Virus record (IMG/VR): IMGVR_UViG_3300033148_006964
Span: 62,001-126,000 of that record
From: a virus
Direction: 5' to 3' (one strand)
DNA length: 64,000 nt
A program made the position numbers and the translations under genes. Below the pieces are notes generated by a model that saw nothing but the letters and a program-made list of their open reading frames with translations, had not been told where the DNA came from and ran no database searches. Positions 10,501 to 20,465 of this stretch are shown here, piece by piece. The first letter of the stretch is position 1. Every line of letters begins with the position of its first letter.

Positions 10501-13500
10501 CTGATGGAAGAACTCCACAAAGTATTATTGATAACGCTACAGTTAATGGCGAACCATGGGGAACAATAGAAGCTATAGATAATACTACTAATATACAATT
10601 ATTTAGTAGTACTTTATTTAGTGACTTTAATAATTTTCGAGCTGGATCATACGGTTCAATTGATTCTCATTTTTATATATATAATAATACAGTTATTGGA
10701 TGTGATAACGGTATAAATATGGAATCTTTTCCAGAAAGAGCTTATACCAATCATATTGAAGTAAAAAATAATTATTGTGCAGATTCTACAGAATATGATT
10801 ATAAATCTAATTTAGTTAATCCTGCAACAATCAATATAGAATCTTCATGGTCTTCAGATGATACGTTATCAAAAAATTTTAATGGATCTTGGAATGATAT
10901 TAATAAAATTTTAAGATTTAGAGATTTGCCTTTAAAAGATTTTCATATTATACTCGCCGATTCTCTTAGTATGAATAGAGTTTTAAATCTTTCGGCAGAT
11001 ATATACTATAGTTTTGATTTTGATATAGATGATGAGTCCAGGTTATCTAAAAAATGGGATCTAGGAGCTGATAACTATTCCGCATTAAGCGGTAAAGAAG
11101 CTGCATTTTCTATAGGATCTGATTCTACTAATCTTGATGAAAATCCTTCTGGTAGACGGTTTACAGTAAAAGATAGTATAGTAATTTTTAATGAATCTTC
11201 ATTAGGAGATAAGGTCGGAGTTGGTGATAAGATAACATATAATTTTGATTTTTTAAGTTCTTCAAGTTCTTTAAATTCTTCAAGTTCTTCAAGTTCTTCA
11301 AATTCTTCAAGCTCTAATAATTCAGAGTCTTCAAATATTTATAGTTCAAGCAGTTCGCTTTCAAGCAGTTCAAATTCAAGCTCTTCAAGTCTTTCAAGTG
11401 CTTCTAGTTCTTCGAATTCTTCGAGTTCTTCCAGTAATTCTTCAAGTTCTTTAAGTTCTTCAGGATCTTTAAGTTCCTCAAGTTCTGAAAATAGTTCAAG
11501 CTCTGAAAGTTCTTCGAGTCTTGAAAGTTCTGAAAGTTCCAGTAGTGTAGGAACTGGTAGTTTTTATTTAGTAGAAAAAGGTACTGATTATAAATGGAAA
11601 GTTGCTGATAATACAGGTAATGATATTTCAGATATAGACACATTAGCCAATGTAAATCATATTAAAAGGGTAGCCTCCAGTCTTAACTCAGGAATGAATT
11701 TATCCGCTGGTTCCATACAAAATATTATAGGAAGCCAGGATTTAACAGCTGCTTTAATAAATATAGCCAGATTAAGTATTTACTGTTATACTGATACAGG
11801 AGCAGATCTAGGTAATGTTGAAATTAAAAATTGGACTACTGATACAAATCATAAGATAAAAATTGAAGCTCCGTATGATACTTATTCTCAGTGCAATTAC
11901 AGCCAAAAACATGCTGGAATATGGAGTTCTTTAGCTTTTAGAATAGAACCTACTGGAAGCGTAGCCGTAGTAGTAACTAATTCTTATGTATCTATTATAG
12001 GTATGCAGGTAGTACCAAACGACTCTACTGCAGATAACGGTATTATTATAGATGGTGGTTATTCAAATATTATTATAAGAAATAATATTATTAAAGAGGC
12101 TTTTATTGGAATAGCGCACACTACTAATGTAAATAATGCTTTTGTTATCTCTAATACGGTTTACGATACAGATGATCATGGTATAGAAATAAAAAAAGGA
12201 TATGGATTTAATAATACAGTTATTGGTTCGGGAAATATAGGAATTCAAACACCAGCTGCAGCAATTGATTTAATAAATTGTTTAGTTCAAGATTCTACTA
12301 CAACAGATTTTGGTGCGTCTACTTCAATATCTACTTGTATAAGCAGCGATGCAAGCGCTGGTATACTAAATGGATGCAAATCTAATGTAACTGCTGTATT
12401 TGCAGATAAAACTAATAAAGATTTTCATTTAGCTCGATCAGATATACAAGCGTTAGGAATTGGAACAGATTTATCAACTAATTCAAATTATGCTTTTGGA
12501 TACGATATAGATAATGAGCTTATAGACGATCCCTGGGATATAGGGTCTGATTTTAAATCTATTTCAACTATAGATCTATATTTTTCAATAAGTAGAAATT
12601 CTACAGCTGATTTAAAATCTGGAACAACCCCAAAAATAGATATATCAAATGGAATTGCTTATTTTACAGAAGATGGTGAAGAACTGCCTCAAGATGATAT
12701 TGGTTTAGGCGTTGGCAACGTAGTTACCTATGATACTACATTAAAATGTTATTTATATCGTAAGATAACCAGTTCTTCCTGGGAAGTTAGAACTAAATAT
12801 GGAGAAACACCAGACGCAACTGCAGCCCCAGTTGCTTTAAATTCTATAAAACATGTTTTTAATGTAGAAATGCGTTATGTATTAGATTCCAGTGCAAATA
12901 GTTTAAGAGTCTTTTTAGGTGACGCTTCTAACCCATTCGATAATTTATCTGCTGCAAAATATAGAGTATTTATTCCGACTTATCGTAATACTTTTTATAA
13001 TTTATTATCAGTTACTATTTCGGGCTTCACTACTGATCAATATAATTATTTACATGTATTTACTCCGGTTGATATTAATTCATATTGTAATACCTCTCAA
13101 AGGCATCCAGGGCAGTACATATCTTCTGCCACCGCTAGTCAAGCTAGAATAGATGTATCAAGCGGTACTCCTGGTCAGGCTGTTAATATAGCAGATGATT
13201 ATATAAAATTTGAAGGTTTAGAAGTAGTAGGTGGTGCTCCAAATAATGGATTTTTATTAAGTGCAAATTATTGTGTAATTATAAATAATTTAATAGTAGA
13301 TTGTAAAAGAGGGATGGAATTAAGCTCATCCTATAATATTATAATAAATAATATTATTAATAATACGAGCTCTCACGGCATTAATTCTGTTGGTAATAAT
13401 ATTTTTTATAATAATACTGTATATGGATGCACTGTATTTGGCTTTGTCAACCCATCAACTGATACTATTATTAATTGTATTACTCAAGATTGTGGGGCAG

Positions 13501-15677
13501 GTTTTGCTAATAAAACAACTATTGAATCTTGTGTTTCAGAAGACTTAACGGCTGGTAGTAAACGTAATAATTTATCAAGTGTATCTTTAAGTTGGTCTGG
13601 CACTTATCCAGATTTTGAACCAATTAAAACCGATGTGGATGTAAGAGGAAATGCTCAAGTCTTTTTAAATAATGCATATTGGGATTTTTTATTAGATTCT
13701 GTTGGATATATTCGTGGACGCTTATGGGATAGAGGAGCTGTTGAATATAAAACCGTTAAAAAAGTTGTATATGCAGTAGGCACAGACCCTTCAAATTTAA
13801 TAACAAGCGTTGAAACATTACAATGTTCAGTTGCACAAACTGATGGAAGAAGCATTATAACATTTTCTGAAAATCAAATTGATATTAGATTAGGAATAGG
13901 ATGTGTTGTTCAGGTATTAGATCCTTTAGTTTTTCCTGATGGATGTTTATTGCTTGAAAAAATAAGTACAAGTCAATGGTATGTGACCACTTATAAAGGT
14001 GAGATGGTTTCAGTTACAAATGATAAAAATGTGTATTATATTACAAGACCGTTTTCATATTTAAAGTTTGCTTTAACTCAAATCTTTTCATTAGCATACG
14101 GGTATTTAGATGCTACTAATTTAGTAAGCGAAGAGGTTCAGGTAAGTATAGCCTGTTATGATGATTCAAAAAATTATTCCGCTGATATATATAGAGTGGA
14201 TATTCCTGTCATATATTCTGATTGTGATTATTTTTTAAGAATATTTACACCTACTAATGCTAATACAGAATGTAATAAAACACAAAGACATTATGGTAAA
14301 TATTTAGAAACTGGATATAGAATTGATCCAATATACGATACAGTATCTTCATATCAAGATACTATTCGAGGAATAACATGTCATTATTTAGAAATTGAAG
14401 GCTTACAGCTTACGTCTTCATTTGAGCTTTCAGATGGTATAAACTTAACCAGATCTAAAAATATTTATATAAATAGTAATATTATTAAAGGATGTGTAGG
14501 ACATGGAATTAAAATTTTTCCTTCTTCATTACTTTTGAATATTACTAACGATGTTATTGTAAATAATTTAATATATGAGTGTTGGAAAGATGGTATTAAT
14601 TATGGTGCTGATTATTTGGCTTTAGGTGCAATTGCTTATGTTTATAATAATACTATAGTTGATTGTTATCGTGGTATAGTATTAATTAAAGATGATTCGA
14701 TACCTGGCAATTCATTAATAGGTAGAAATAATATATGTCAAAATCCAAATGGTTATGACTATGCTGTAGATTTATTTTCTGCTGGAGGTCAATTTAATTT
14801 ATATAATAATATCAGTATAGATGATTCTCTTGTTAATTATTTAGACTTATTTAATCAACCTGATATTTATATTAATTTTAGAAATAAAACAGAAGAAATT
14901 TTTGATCTTAACAGTACGGATGTAGCTGCTGTTGGAAACGCAACGCCATTGTTTGATGATACAATATCACCGTTTGGTGTTGATATTGCAGGACGTCCAA
15001 GAAGTGAAGATAATTGGGAAATAGGGGCGTTTGAAATAACTGATATAAATTGTGATGAAGCGAATTTAATAATAAATTCAGTTAAACTTGAATCAATAGG
15101 AACATATACAACAGATCCTGTTATTGAAACACTCTACCTTAGAGATGCTGTTGGCGTTGATCCTGATTATAAACCTGGAATAGATCATGGGGTTCAATTT
15201 AAAGCAATATCTGAAATTAATACGTATATTGCGGCAACGCCAGGACAAGACGCTTTTGACCTTATTATATATGTTCAAGGCGGGACTTCTCATGAGGGAA
15301 CTTTTGAATTAGATGATCGTGGAACCCGTACTGTTCTTATAGAAGCAGATCCTGATGATTATTCTTTAGGTATTCCAACTTTAATTTCTCCTGATAGTGA
15401 TGCGTTAATTGATGACGCATCAGTTCAAGATGAGATTACTTTTGAAAATTTAAAACTTAGAAATGTTAATATAGCAGAAGGGGTTGTTGGCACGGTACAA
15501 GACCTTCTCGTTAATAGCACTACAAGTACTACTAATATTATTTTAATTAATTCTATAGCTCAAATAGATGGAAATAAATTAATTAACGGGGCAGACAGAT
15601 GCGATATTGATGTTCTTAATTCTATACTTATATATAGGAATTCTAATAATAGTTCAACGTTGTATTTAACAAATTAA
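7563..15677 (+). CDS. Giant modular beta-helix virion protein with polyserine linkers
   Basis: 2704 residues in one uninterrupted frame behind TAGGATACTTAA-ATG. I see five tandem modules. Each opens with a beta-sandwich-like segment ending in phrases like EKI-x-SSWKV and carries a C-N-x-x-x-x-H-x-G signature (near bases 8152, 9700, 11897, 13085 and 14269). Each then continues into Asn/Ile-rich right-handed parallel beta-helix coils of the pectate-lyase/NosD style (NNI, GI-x-I). Modules 1-3 contain polyserine tracts; modules 4-5 do not. This is the architecture of tail spikes and long fibres that bind or digest surface glycans. No catalytic residues were identified. The C-terminal 250 residues form a shorter, sixth beta-helix-like region. 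Confidence 0.75.
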   Translation: MILGYTHSLVNPAAGAAAFDFGTKAVSEYMAFSVGTQSTDTNGYLRLDHDDSMPNINIVNSEITFSVPQDNYYVGIGDELTITDGTTVQIMYLIEKITPWKWKVKDKKGLPINDISSLSGYYATDLNKTFNHIRKAVGTNGASYKLETSDLVDKELILKIVCYEMTDTRNFTIDDNWTTSEEYYIHILVPNNTSKDCNSTQRHNGVYGDGFKLVVGAATAIANNTAGTIIEGLQIYGSGDYGIRLNIDEDVKILNNIIHGFDRGISSEVAESSSSHSSSSLNSSSSSNSSSSSLNSSSSSLSSSSSPSSSSSLLSSSSSSSSPSSSSSSSSSNSSSSSNSSSSSESSSSSSSSSSSSSSNSSSSSESSSSLSISSSSSSSSSNSHSSSSSSPSSSSNSSSSESSSSYESSSNTIIAWNTIYDCLNIGIYIGTSLIYNNTIQNCPIGYQIHSHNSELVNNIGQDCLTNVFDIGSYTSTLENCISDDATAIGINCFINTTISFTDKTNNNFKLDNNCNVAIDKGKDLSNDFDYLFKEDNSGEIPDNTWSIGSFHYTRNITFSVGDLALDLKSGGNATISNGIITFSVPQVDTGLCVGCKITLAAVSEDVYLEEKIDTSNWKVNNGVGSPSSDQAVPKVVNSIKYAIANLLTGLEDDGSGHCAIITLTGHYYLSSSDLKIQLACAEGASVATVTEDLRTDRTRYVKIFTPYNTTTQCNATMRHSGIWDDDLFNSYQISVSMDNFVIEGLQIDGASPSSYGIYAIAGKDIIIKNNIIKDAVIAGIRFDDNDSAGKNVIINNIIYDNQGDGINIIHNFGIAAMGTMGEPSELSSSSSETSAQSSSSSSSSNSSSSSSSSILSSSSSSSSSSNSSSSSSGSSSSSSSNSSSSSLNSLSSSNSSSSSLNSSSSSNSSSSSNSSSSNSSSSKNSSSSSSSNSSSSVSYNEWRLTALYKSALPNDYSISVISGSSPEINWNSNSLQIISDGRTPQSIIDNATVNGEPWGTIEAIDNTTNIQLFSSTLFSDFNNFRAGSYGSIDSHFYIYNNTVIGCDNGINMESFPERAYTNHIEVKNNYCADSTEYDYKSNLVNPATINIESSWSSDDTLSKNFNGSWNDINKILRFRDLPLKDFHIILADSLSMNRVLNLSADIYYSFDFDIDDESRLSKKWDLGADNYSALSGKEAAFSIGSDSTNLDENPSGRRFTVKDSIVIFNESSLGDKVGVGDKITYNFDFLSSSSSLNSSSSSSSSNSSSSNNSESSNIYSSSSSLSSSSNSSSSSLSSASSSSNSSSSSSNSSSSLSSSGSLSSSSSENSSSSESSSSLESSESSSSVGTGSFYLVEKGTDYKWKVADNTGNDISDIDTLANVNHIKRVASSLNSGMNLSAGSIQNIIGSQDLTAALINIARLSIYCYTDTGADLGNVEIKNWTTDTNHKIKIEAPYDTYSQCNYSQKHAGIWSSLAFRIEPTGSVAVVVTNSYVSIIGMQVVPNDSTADNGIIIDGGYSNIIIRNNIIKEAFIGIAHTTNVNNAFVISNTVYDTDDHGIEIKKGYGFNNTVIGSGNIGIQTPAAAIDLINCLVQDSTTTDFGASTSISTCISSDASAGILNGCKSNVTAVFADKTNKDFHLARSDIQALGIGTDLSTNSNYAFGYDIDNELIDDPWDIGSDFKSISTIDLYFSISRNSTADLKSGTTPKIDISNGIAYFTEDGEELPQDDIGLGVGNVVTYDTTLKCYLYRKITSSSWEVRTKYGETPDATAAPVALNSIKHVFNVEMRYVLDSSANSLRVFLGDASNPFDNLSAAKYRVFIPTYRNTFYNLLSVTISGFTTDQYNYLHVFTPVDINSYCNTSQRHPGQYISSATASQARIDVSSGTPGQAVNIADDYIKFEGLEVVGGAPNNGFLLSANYCVIINNLIVDCKRGMELSSSYNIIINNIINNTSSHGINSVGNNIFYNNTVYGCTVFGFVNPSTDTIINCITQDCGAGFANKTTIESCVSEDLTAGSKRNNLSSVSLSWSGTYPDFEPIKTDVDVRGNAQVFLNNAYWDFLLDSVGYIRGRLWDRGAVEYKTVKKVVYAVGTDPSNLITSVETLQCSVAQTDGRSIITFSENQIDIRLGIGCVVQVLDPLVFPDGCLLLEKISTSQWYVTTYKGEMVSVTNDKNVYYITRPFSYLKFALTQIFSLAYGYLDATNLVSEEVQVSIACYDDSKNYSADIYRVDIPVIYSDCDYFLRIFTPTNANTECNKTQRHYGKYLETGYRIDPIYDTVSSYQDTIRGITCHYLEIEGLQLTSSFELSDGINLTRSKNIYINSNIIKGCVGHGIKIFPSSLLLNITNDVIVNNLIYECWKDGINYGADYLALGAIAYVYNNTIVDCYRGIVLIKDDSIPGNSLIGRNNICQNPNGYDYAVDLFSAGGQFNLYNNISIDDSLVNYLDLFNQPDIYINFRNKTEEIFDLNSTDVAAVGNATPLFDDTISPFGVDIAGRPRSEDNWEIGAFEITDINCDEANLIINSVKLESIGTYTTDPVIETLYLRDAVGVDPDYKPGIDHGVQFKAISEINTYIAATPGQDAFDLIIYVQGGTSHEGTFELDDRGTRTVLIEADPDDYSLGIPTLISPDSDALIDDASVQDEITFENLKLRNVNIAEGVVGTVQDLLVNSTTSTTNIILINSIAQIDGNKLINGADRCDIDVLNSILIYRNSNNSSTLYLTN
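8374..8797 (+). repeat. Polyserine-coding tract 3
   Basis: About 140 codons, mostly Ser with interspersed N, L, E, P and H. It sits within the first beta-helix module of the giant fibre protein, between a beta-strand coil and its continuation, as if inserted into a loop of the helix. Confidence 0.9.
10042..10380 (+). repeat. Polyserine-coding tract 4
   Basis: About 113 codons, mostly Ser with N, L, G and K punctuation. This tract uses many more AGT-AGT and AAT codons than tracts 1-3, so it is not a simple recent copy of them. Confidence 0.9.
11254..11549 (+). repeat. Polyserine-coding tract 5
   Basis: About 98 codons, mostly Ser with N, L and E punctuation. It is inserted between the K-I-T-Y strand and the Y-L-V-E-K strand of the third module, which are adjacent in the equivalent positions of the other modules. 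Confidence 0.9.
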
Positions 15678-15702
15678 TTGTAAATTGAAAGTAAATTAAA
15701 AT

Positions 15703-15774
15703 ATGGCTAATTATTATGTAGATTTCAGTTCTGGCAAACCTGGATGCGCCAATATAGTTATCATTAATAAATAG
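15703..15774 (+). pseudogene. Remnant of a beta-helix gene start (23 codons)
   Basis: ATG followed by ANYYVDFSSGKPG and a stop after 23 codons. The phrase is the usual first beta-strand of phage and bacterial beta-helix proteins, but nothing follows. With the duplicated gene-end fragment just downstream (15784-15823), this looks like a collapsed gene between two intact fibre genes. Confidence 0.45.
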
Positions 15775-15783
15775 GCTATATTA

Positions 15784-15823
15784 GATATTATAATAAAGAT
15801 TTGGGATCAGTTGAGTTAAATTA
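15784..15823 (+). repeat. Duplicated 3' end of the 925-residue gene
   Basis: About 40 bases nearly identical (about three differences) to 20384-20423, the last codons of the 17642-20419 gene (ending I-W-D-Q-L-S, stop) plus its trailer. Here no coding frame leads into it, so it is a gene-loss or recombination scar. Confidence 0.7.
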
Positions 15824-15836
15824 AGGTGAGATTAAA

Positions 15837-17633
15837 ATGCCAATATCACAAGGAAGTTTTGAAATTGGAATTGATGGTGATTACGATAATTGGTATTTGT
15901 GGGCAGACGCTTTAGATGCTGGTTTAACAGACGATATGTCTGTTACAGCTATTTCTGCGTTCAATTCGCCAACAAGAGCCCAGATAGATACGTTAAATTT
16001 AAACGGCCATACATTAACTATTGATGGTGCAGGATTTTTAACTACAGCAATATCTTCAGATGCTGCAAAAACTTGTATAGAAATTTATAATATAACAGGC
16101 TTAGGAACTGTTAATGTTAAAAATCTTAATATGATAGCTACTTGTGATGCTACAACATCTCCAGATACTTGGTTTGAAGCTCTTCTAACTATTAGTGTTC
16201 TTGGAAATGTTGATCAAATATATAATATTCAAGATTGTAAATTTAATTGCAATAATTATAAAATGATTGGTATTACTATTAATGCAGAACCAACATTTCC
16301 TTATATTAATATTAGTAATGTTATTGCTATTAATAGTAGTGATAGACATGGATTTTATATATACGGGAGTAGTGATAATCTTATTATAGAAAATTGTAAT
16401 GCTATTAATAATGGTGGCAGTAATTTTTACAAGGATCTCGCAGGTACATTTAAAGCATGTATTTTAAGAAATTGCACAGCTTATAATGGTTCAGGTTATG
16501 TTAATTTTAATTTTGGTCATGCTACATTAATTAAATGTGCATCTTCTGACACTTCTGGTTCTGAGACAATTCTTAGAAACAGATCATTTAATAATGATTT
16601 TATTGATGATATTGACTATTTACCTAATGAAACCGGTATATTAATTAATAATGGTGTAAATCCAATTATACCGGGACATACAAAATATTATAACGATGTT
16701 GTAATCGTTAATGGTGAAGTTGATATTGGCGCAAATGGAGTGGATAAAATGAGTTCAAGTTCTAGCTCGTCTGGTGGCATTTTAAGTACTATTAAAAACT
16801 CTATTATTATATCATATAATAATAATGATATTGATTTTTCAATAGGAAGCGCAAGCGATTTAATTAATAATTGTCTTTCTTATAATTATGGTGCTGGAGA
16901 TCTTGATCTGTCTGCAACGAGTAAGATTGATTGTATAGAAAATGAAGGCCCTCAGTTTGTTGAAGTGTCAATTGATGAAAGGCTTTTTAATATTGATCTA
17001 TTAATGAGTTATGATTTTGTCCCAAAGATTACATCTCCAATCGTTAATAATGGTGACAATTCATTTATGAGCGGAATAGATGTTGATATTATTGGTAATA
17101 ATAGAATATATGATAATGGAATAGTAGATATTGGACCGTATGAATTAGAAACTCATAAAAAAATATTTGAACCTAATTCTATACAATCAATATTTCAAGA
17201 TAAACTTACAATTGATTATGCAAATAAAAAATATATTCCTACAAAAGGTGATAAAACTTATAATGATCTATGGTATCAATTTACAAATAATCCGGAAGAC
17301 CGAGAAGATTTTGTAAGAGAATCTAAAATTATTATAGAATTAAAAAATCTTGATAAAGGCTATAAATTATTAACTGATAAACAAAATACAGAAATAGGTT
17401 CTGTAGAAGCATATTTTGATAGTGGTACTTATTCTATTATTATATCAAAATCAAATAATCTATTAGGTAAGGTCTGGAATGATTTATTTTCAGGGAGATA
17501 CGTATTTTATTTTGATGAGTCAGTACATCTATTAAGGATATATTTAAATGATACTTATAGTAAGGGCCTTTCTGGTAATAGGAATCCAATTAAAAATGTG
17601 AAAATTGGCGGTTCGTCTATTGTTAACAAATAG
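15837..17633 (+). CDS. Parallel beta-helix fibre/spike protein
   Basis: 598 residues behind a clear AAGGTGAG ribosome site. Residues about 50-290 have repeated Asn-, Ile- and Gly-rich coils (NLIIENCNAIN-type) typical of right-handed parallel beta-helices. A short Ser-rich linker (MSSSSSSSGG) at bases 16749-16778 is followed by a second helix stretch (about residues 315-440). The C-terminal 160 residues are charged and globular, possibly a trimerisation or attachment domain. It is shorter than, but stylistically a sibling of, the upstream giant gene. Likely an appendage protein; the exact role is unknown. Confidence 0.65.
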   Translation: MPISQGSFEIGIDGDYDNWYLWADALDAGLTDDMSVTAISAFNSPTRAQIDTLNLNGHTLTIDGAGFLTTAISSDAAKTCIEIYNITGLGTVNVKNLNMIATCDATTSPDTWFEALLTISVLGNVDQIYNIQDCKFNCNNYKMIGITINAEPTFPYINISNVIAINSSDRHGFYIYGSSDNLIIENCNAINNGGSNFYKDLAGTFKACILRNCTAYNGSGYVNFNFGHATLIKCASSDTSGSETILRNRSFNNDFIDDIDYLPNETGILINNGVNPIIPGHTKYYNDVVIVNGEVDIGANGVDKMSSSSSSSGGILSTIKNSIIISYNNNDIDFSIGSASDLINNCLSYNYGAGDLDLSATSKIDCIENEGPQFVEVSIDERLFNIDLLMSYDFVPKITSPIVNNGDNSFMSGIDVDIIGNNRIYDNGIVDIGPYELETHKKIFEPNSIQSIFQDKLTIDYANKKYIPTKGDKTYNDLWYQFTNNPEDREDFVRESKIIIELKNLDKGYKLLTDKQNTEIGSVEAYFDSGTYSIIISKSNNLLGKVWNDLFSGRYVFYFDESVHLLRIYLNDTYSKGLSGNRNPIKNVKIGGSSIVNK

Positions 17634-17641
17634 GTTATTGT

Positions 17642-20419
17642 ATGGATAAATTTATTAATTCAAAAAAAGCTACATACCATCATAAAACTATTTCAGATTT
17701 TTCTAAAACAAATAGTTTTGTTTCTAGTGGATTATCTTATGGATATTCAGCAGAAGAATATTCATGGCTTGCTGATATGCTGTTTAAGCATCGATCTAAT
17801 ACATATACTAATGCACATATAGCTTATATTTCATTTTTTAGTAATAGAGAAATAATGAATCAGGAATATTGGAATGTATCTGGTATTTATGAAGAATATC
17901 CATTTTTAAAATTAAATAGTATTGAAAAAACATCTCCTCATACATTTGAATTATCTTCAAGGCAGTATGCTACAATAGGTCAAAAATCTGTAGAATCTGA
18001 TGTATTAGAATATATAAACGCAACAATGTTAGAAAATTTTGAATGGGGTGCCACAGGTTATGATACAGTTGAATTTAAATCTAATCATGAATATTATAAA
18101 GCTCCAGGATTTAGAGCTTTAGGTTTTAGATTAGATATGGAATACGTTTCAATTCCATATGAAAATCATTATCAATATTTATGGATATGGGATAGAAAAA
18201 CAGGAAGCGGTAGTACTTATAACCCTGAAGTTAGTTTAGATAATTATAGATATAATTTAACCGTTAAACCTTGGTTGGCTGATGCATCAAATATAGATCC
18301 AGATAATGATGCTATAGATATATTAACTGACTGGGATTATTATACCTATGGTAGTAGTATATTACGTATGATAAAATACCAATTAAATGTTAATAATCCT
18401 AAATATATATATTTTGAACCTATGAGCCAAATGGTTAATTATTATAATGATGAAGAACATTATGTATCTAATACATATGTTCCATATTTAGGAATTGTTG
18501 GCATTTATAATAATAGTTGGGAAGAAGTCCTTACTGGACATAATTCTACTTTTTTTCCTCAAGTAATTCAAGATGGTGTACTTGAACCCGCAAAAGTGAT
18601 AACGTCGTGGGAACTCCCTACAAGTGCTATACCTAAATCAAAAATTACATATAATCCAATTAATCATCTTCAAGAAGCAGATGATCAATCCAGGATTATT
18701 TATAGTGTATGCGAACATATGTTTAGTATCTTTGACCCGGCAAGCCCTTCAAGGAATTCTATTTATAAAGTTGTTGGTCTTGATGTAGTTTATGAAGGAA
18801 TAGATATTGATACTGAAAGAAATAGAAAATATTCAGCAACAGTAACAACTGAACCTTATTTTGTTAATAGCCCAATATCTAATGGGGAATTAATAAAATA
18901 TACATTTGTAGATTATAATAATACTCCAGTATCTTTTGATGACCCTGCAGATTTTAAATCAGCACCAGCCATGTATCTTAAAATTAAAGCATCTTCAGCT
19001 TTTATTAAAGAATTGGATAGAATATTATCATTAAAAGAATTTAATACTGATATTATTAATACTTTTGAAATGGAAGCCCCTCAAGATCATTTATCAAATT
19101 TATATAATAGTGGAAGTTCTTATTATAGAGATTTTGGTGGAACCGTTAATAAATTTTTTGAAAGACAAGATGATTGTATTGACAATTTAATTGGTGATAC
19201 TGTTGATGGCAGTAAGGTTGGGGCTGGTAGACACGTTAAATTTTGGGTAGATGGTGTTTCTGATTTAAGCTATAGATATACAGACGATGAAATGAAAATT
19301 AATGGTCTTGGGTATAGATGTAAGACAACTGTTAATTCTAATGGTGAAATACAATCTAGTTATGAAGATTCTTTGTTCTTTTATTGCAATAATTATATTG
19401 CAGAAGATGCCCCATTACCAAGTGGAGCTCCTGTGCCAGTTGAAACTCCTATTGAAATCTTAGATGATAAATCATTATTATCTGATGGTCTTAGATATGA
19501 ATTATTTAGACCACTTCTTAAACTTTCTTGTATCAATGGTTTTATAAAAATAATAGAACGTAATCCTCATTTTGAATTAAAAAGAGCCGCCGATGGTAAG
19601 TATGAAGTAATATATAATATCGAATTTCCATATTGTCCAGGATCATATACAGAAAGATCTACTATGGATTTTTCTGGTTCTGATCCGTATAAACTTGCTC
19701 AAATACTTTATAAAGAAAATTATATTAATTCCGGTTCATGGGAGATTGCAGATGAACGGTGTGAGGATCGCTATGATAAGACAAATGATAGGTATGCACC
19801 TTATGGAGACGATTCTTTTGTATATACTAATGCTTTGTTTGAATATGATACAGTAGAAGATAATGTAACAACAAATTCATTTAAAAAGAATGGAAGAATT
19901 ACTAGTGCTGATGGCAAACTTGGAGAGTTGATATTATATCCTAAATCTTTAATTTATTCTGTAAACAGAGATAAGTTACGTTTACTTAGTCTGATAAAAC
20001 CTAAAGCTAATGGTTATGAAAGATATGGGACTTATATAATCAACCTTGTACCATCGAGCAGCGGTCCTGCTGATATGAAGTTAATATCAATAGCTGATAA
20101 TCAACAATGGAAGTTTGATATAGATAAATTTAGTTCTTATATTGGAAGAGAAGTTCCAACTTATATTTTTGAAATAAACGCATCTACTTTATTTGAAGAT
20201 TATCTAAATTATCAAAAACATTATAGCGGAATACCAAATATGAAACGTTGGTTATATACTAACTTTTCAGGGTATGCGCATATGGTTTCATTGCCTAGCA
20301 TTGAAGAGGCAAATAATATTACATCTGAAGAGATAATTACTTTAGATAAAGTTAATTGGCTTACGTCAAAACAATCTGAATCAGATATTATAATAGAGAT
20401 TTGGGATCAATTAAGTTAA
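17642..20419 (+). CDS. Large structural protein, unknown (925 aa)
   Basis: 925 residues, 8 bp after the previous gene; the ATG at 17642 has only a weak ribosome site. The sequence is rich in Tyr, Asp and Asn, with many predicted beta strands, no low-complexity tracts and no signal peptide. The gene lies between the fibre genes and smaller tail genes, which fits a baseplate or tail-sheath/collar-like structural component, but no family is recognised. Its last codons are duplicated upstream at 15784-15823, showing recombination around this gene. Confidence 0.65.
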   Translation: MDKFINSKKATYHHKTISDFSKTNSFVSSGLSYGYSAEEYSWLADMLFKHRSNTYTNAHIAYISFFSNREIMNQEYWNVSGIYEEYPFLKLNSIEKTSPHTFELSSRQYATIGQKSVESDVLEYINATMLENFEWGATGYDTVEFKSNHEYYKAPGFRALGFRLDMEYVSIPYENHYQYLWIWDRKTGSGSTYNPEVSLDNYRYNLTVKPWLADASNIDPDNDAIDILTDWDYYTYGSSILRMIKYQLNVNNPKYIYFEPMSQMVNYYNDEEHYVSNTYVPYLGIVGIYNNSWEEVLTGHNSTFFPQVIQDGVLEPAKVITSWELPTSAIPKSKITYNPINHLQEADDQSRIIYSVCEHMFSIFDPASPSRNSIYKVVGLDVVYEGIDIDTERNRKYSATVTTEPYFVNSPISNGELIKYTFVDYNNTPVSFDDPADFKSAPAMYLKIKASSAFIKELDRILSLKEFNTDIINTFEMEAPQDHLSNLYNSGSSYYRDFGGTVNKFFERQDDCIDNLIGDTVDGSKVGAGRHVKFWVDGVSDLSYRYTDDEMKINGLGYRCKTTVNSNGEIQSSYEDSLFFYCNNYIAEDAPLPSGAPVPVETPIEILDDKSLLSDGLRYELFRPLLKLSCINGFIKIIERNPHFELKRAADGKYEVIYNIEFPYCPGSYTERSTMDFSGSDPYKLAQILYKENYINSGSWEIADERCEDRYDKTNDRYAPYGDDSFVYTNALFEYDTVEDNVTTNSFKKNGRITSADGKLGELILYPKSLIYSVNRDKLRLLSLIKPKANGYERYGTYIINLVPSSSGPADMKLISIADNQQWKFDIDKFSSYIGREVPTYIFEINASTLFEDYLNYQKHYSGIPNMKRWLYTNFSGYAHMVSLPSIEEANNITSEEIITLDKVNWLTSKQSESDIIIEIWDQLS

Positions 20420-20465
20420 ATTAAGTTTTTAGTATTTGTATAATAAAAACAGAGGATTAATAAAA

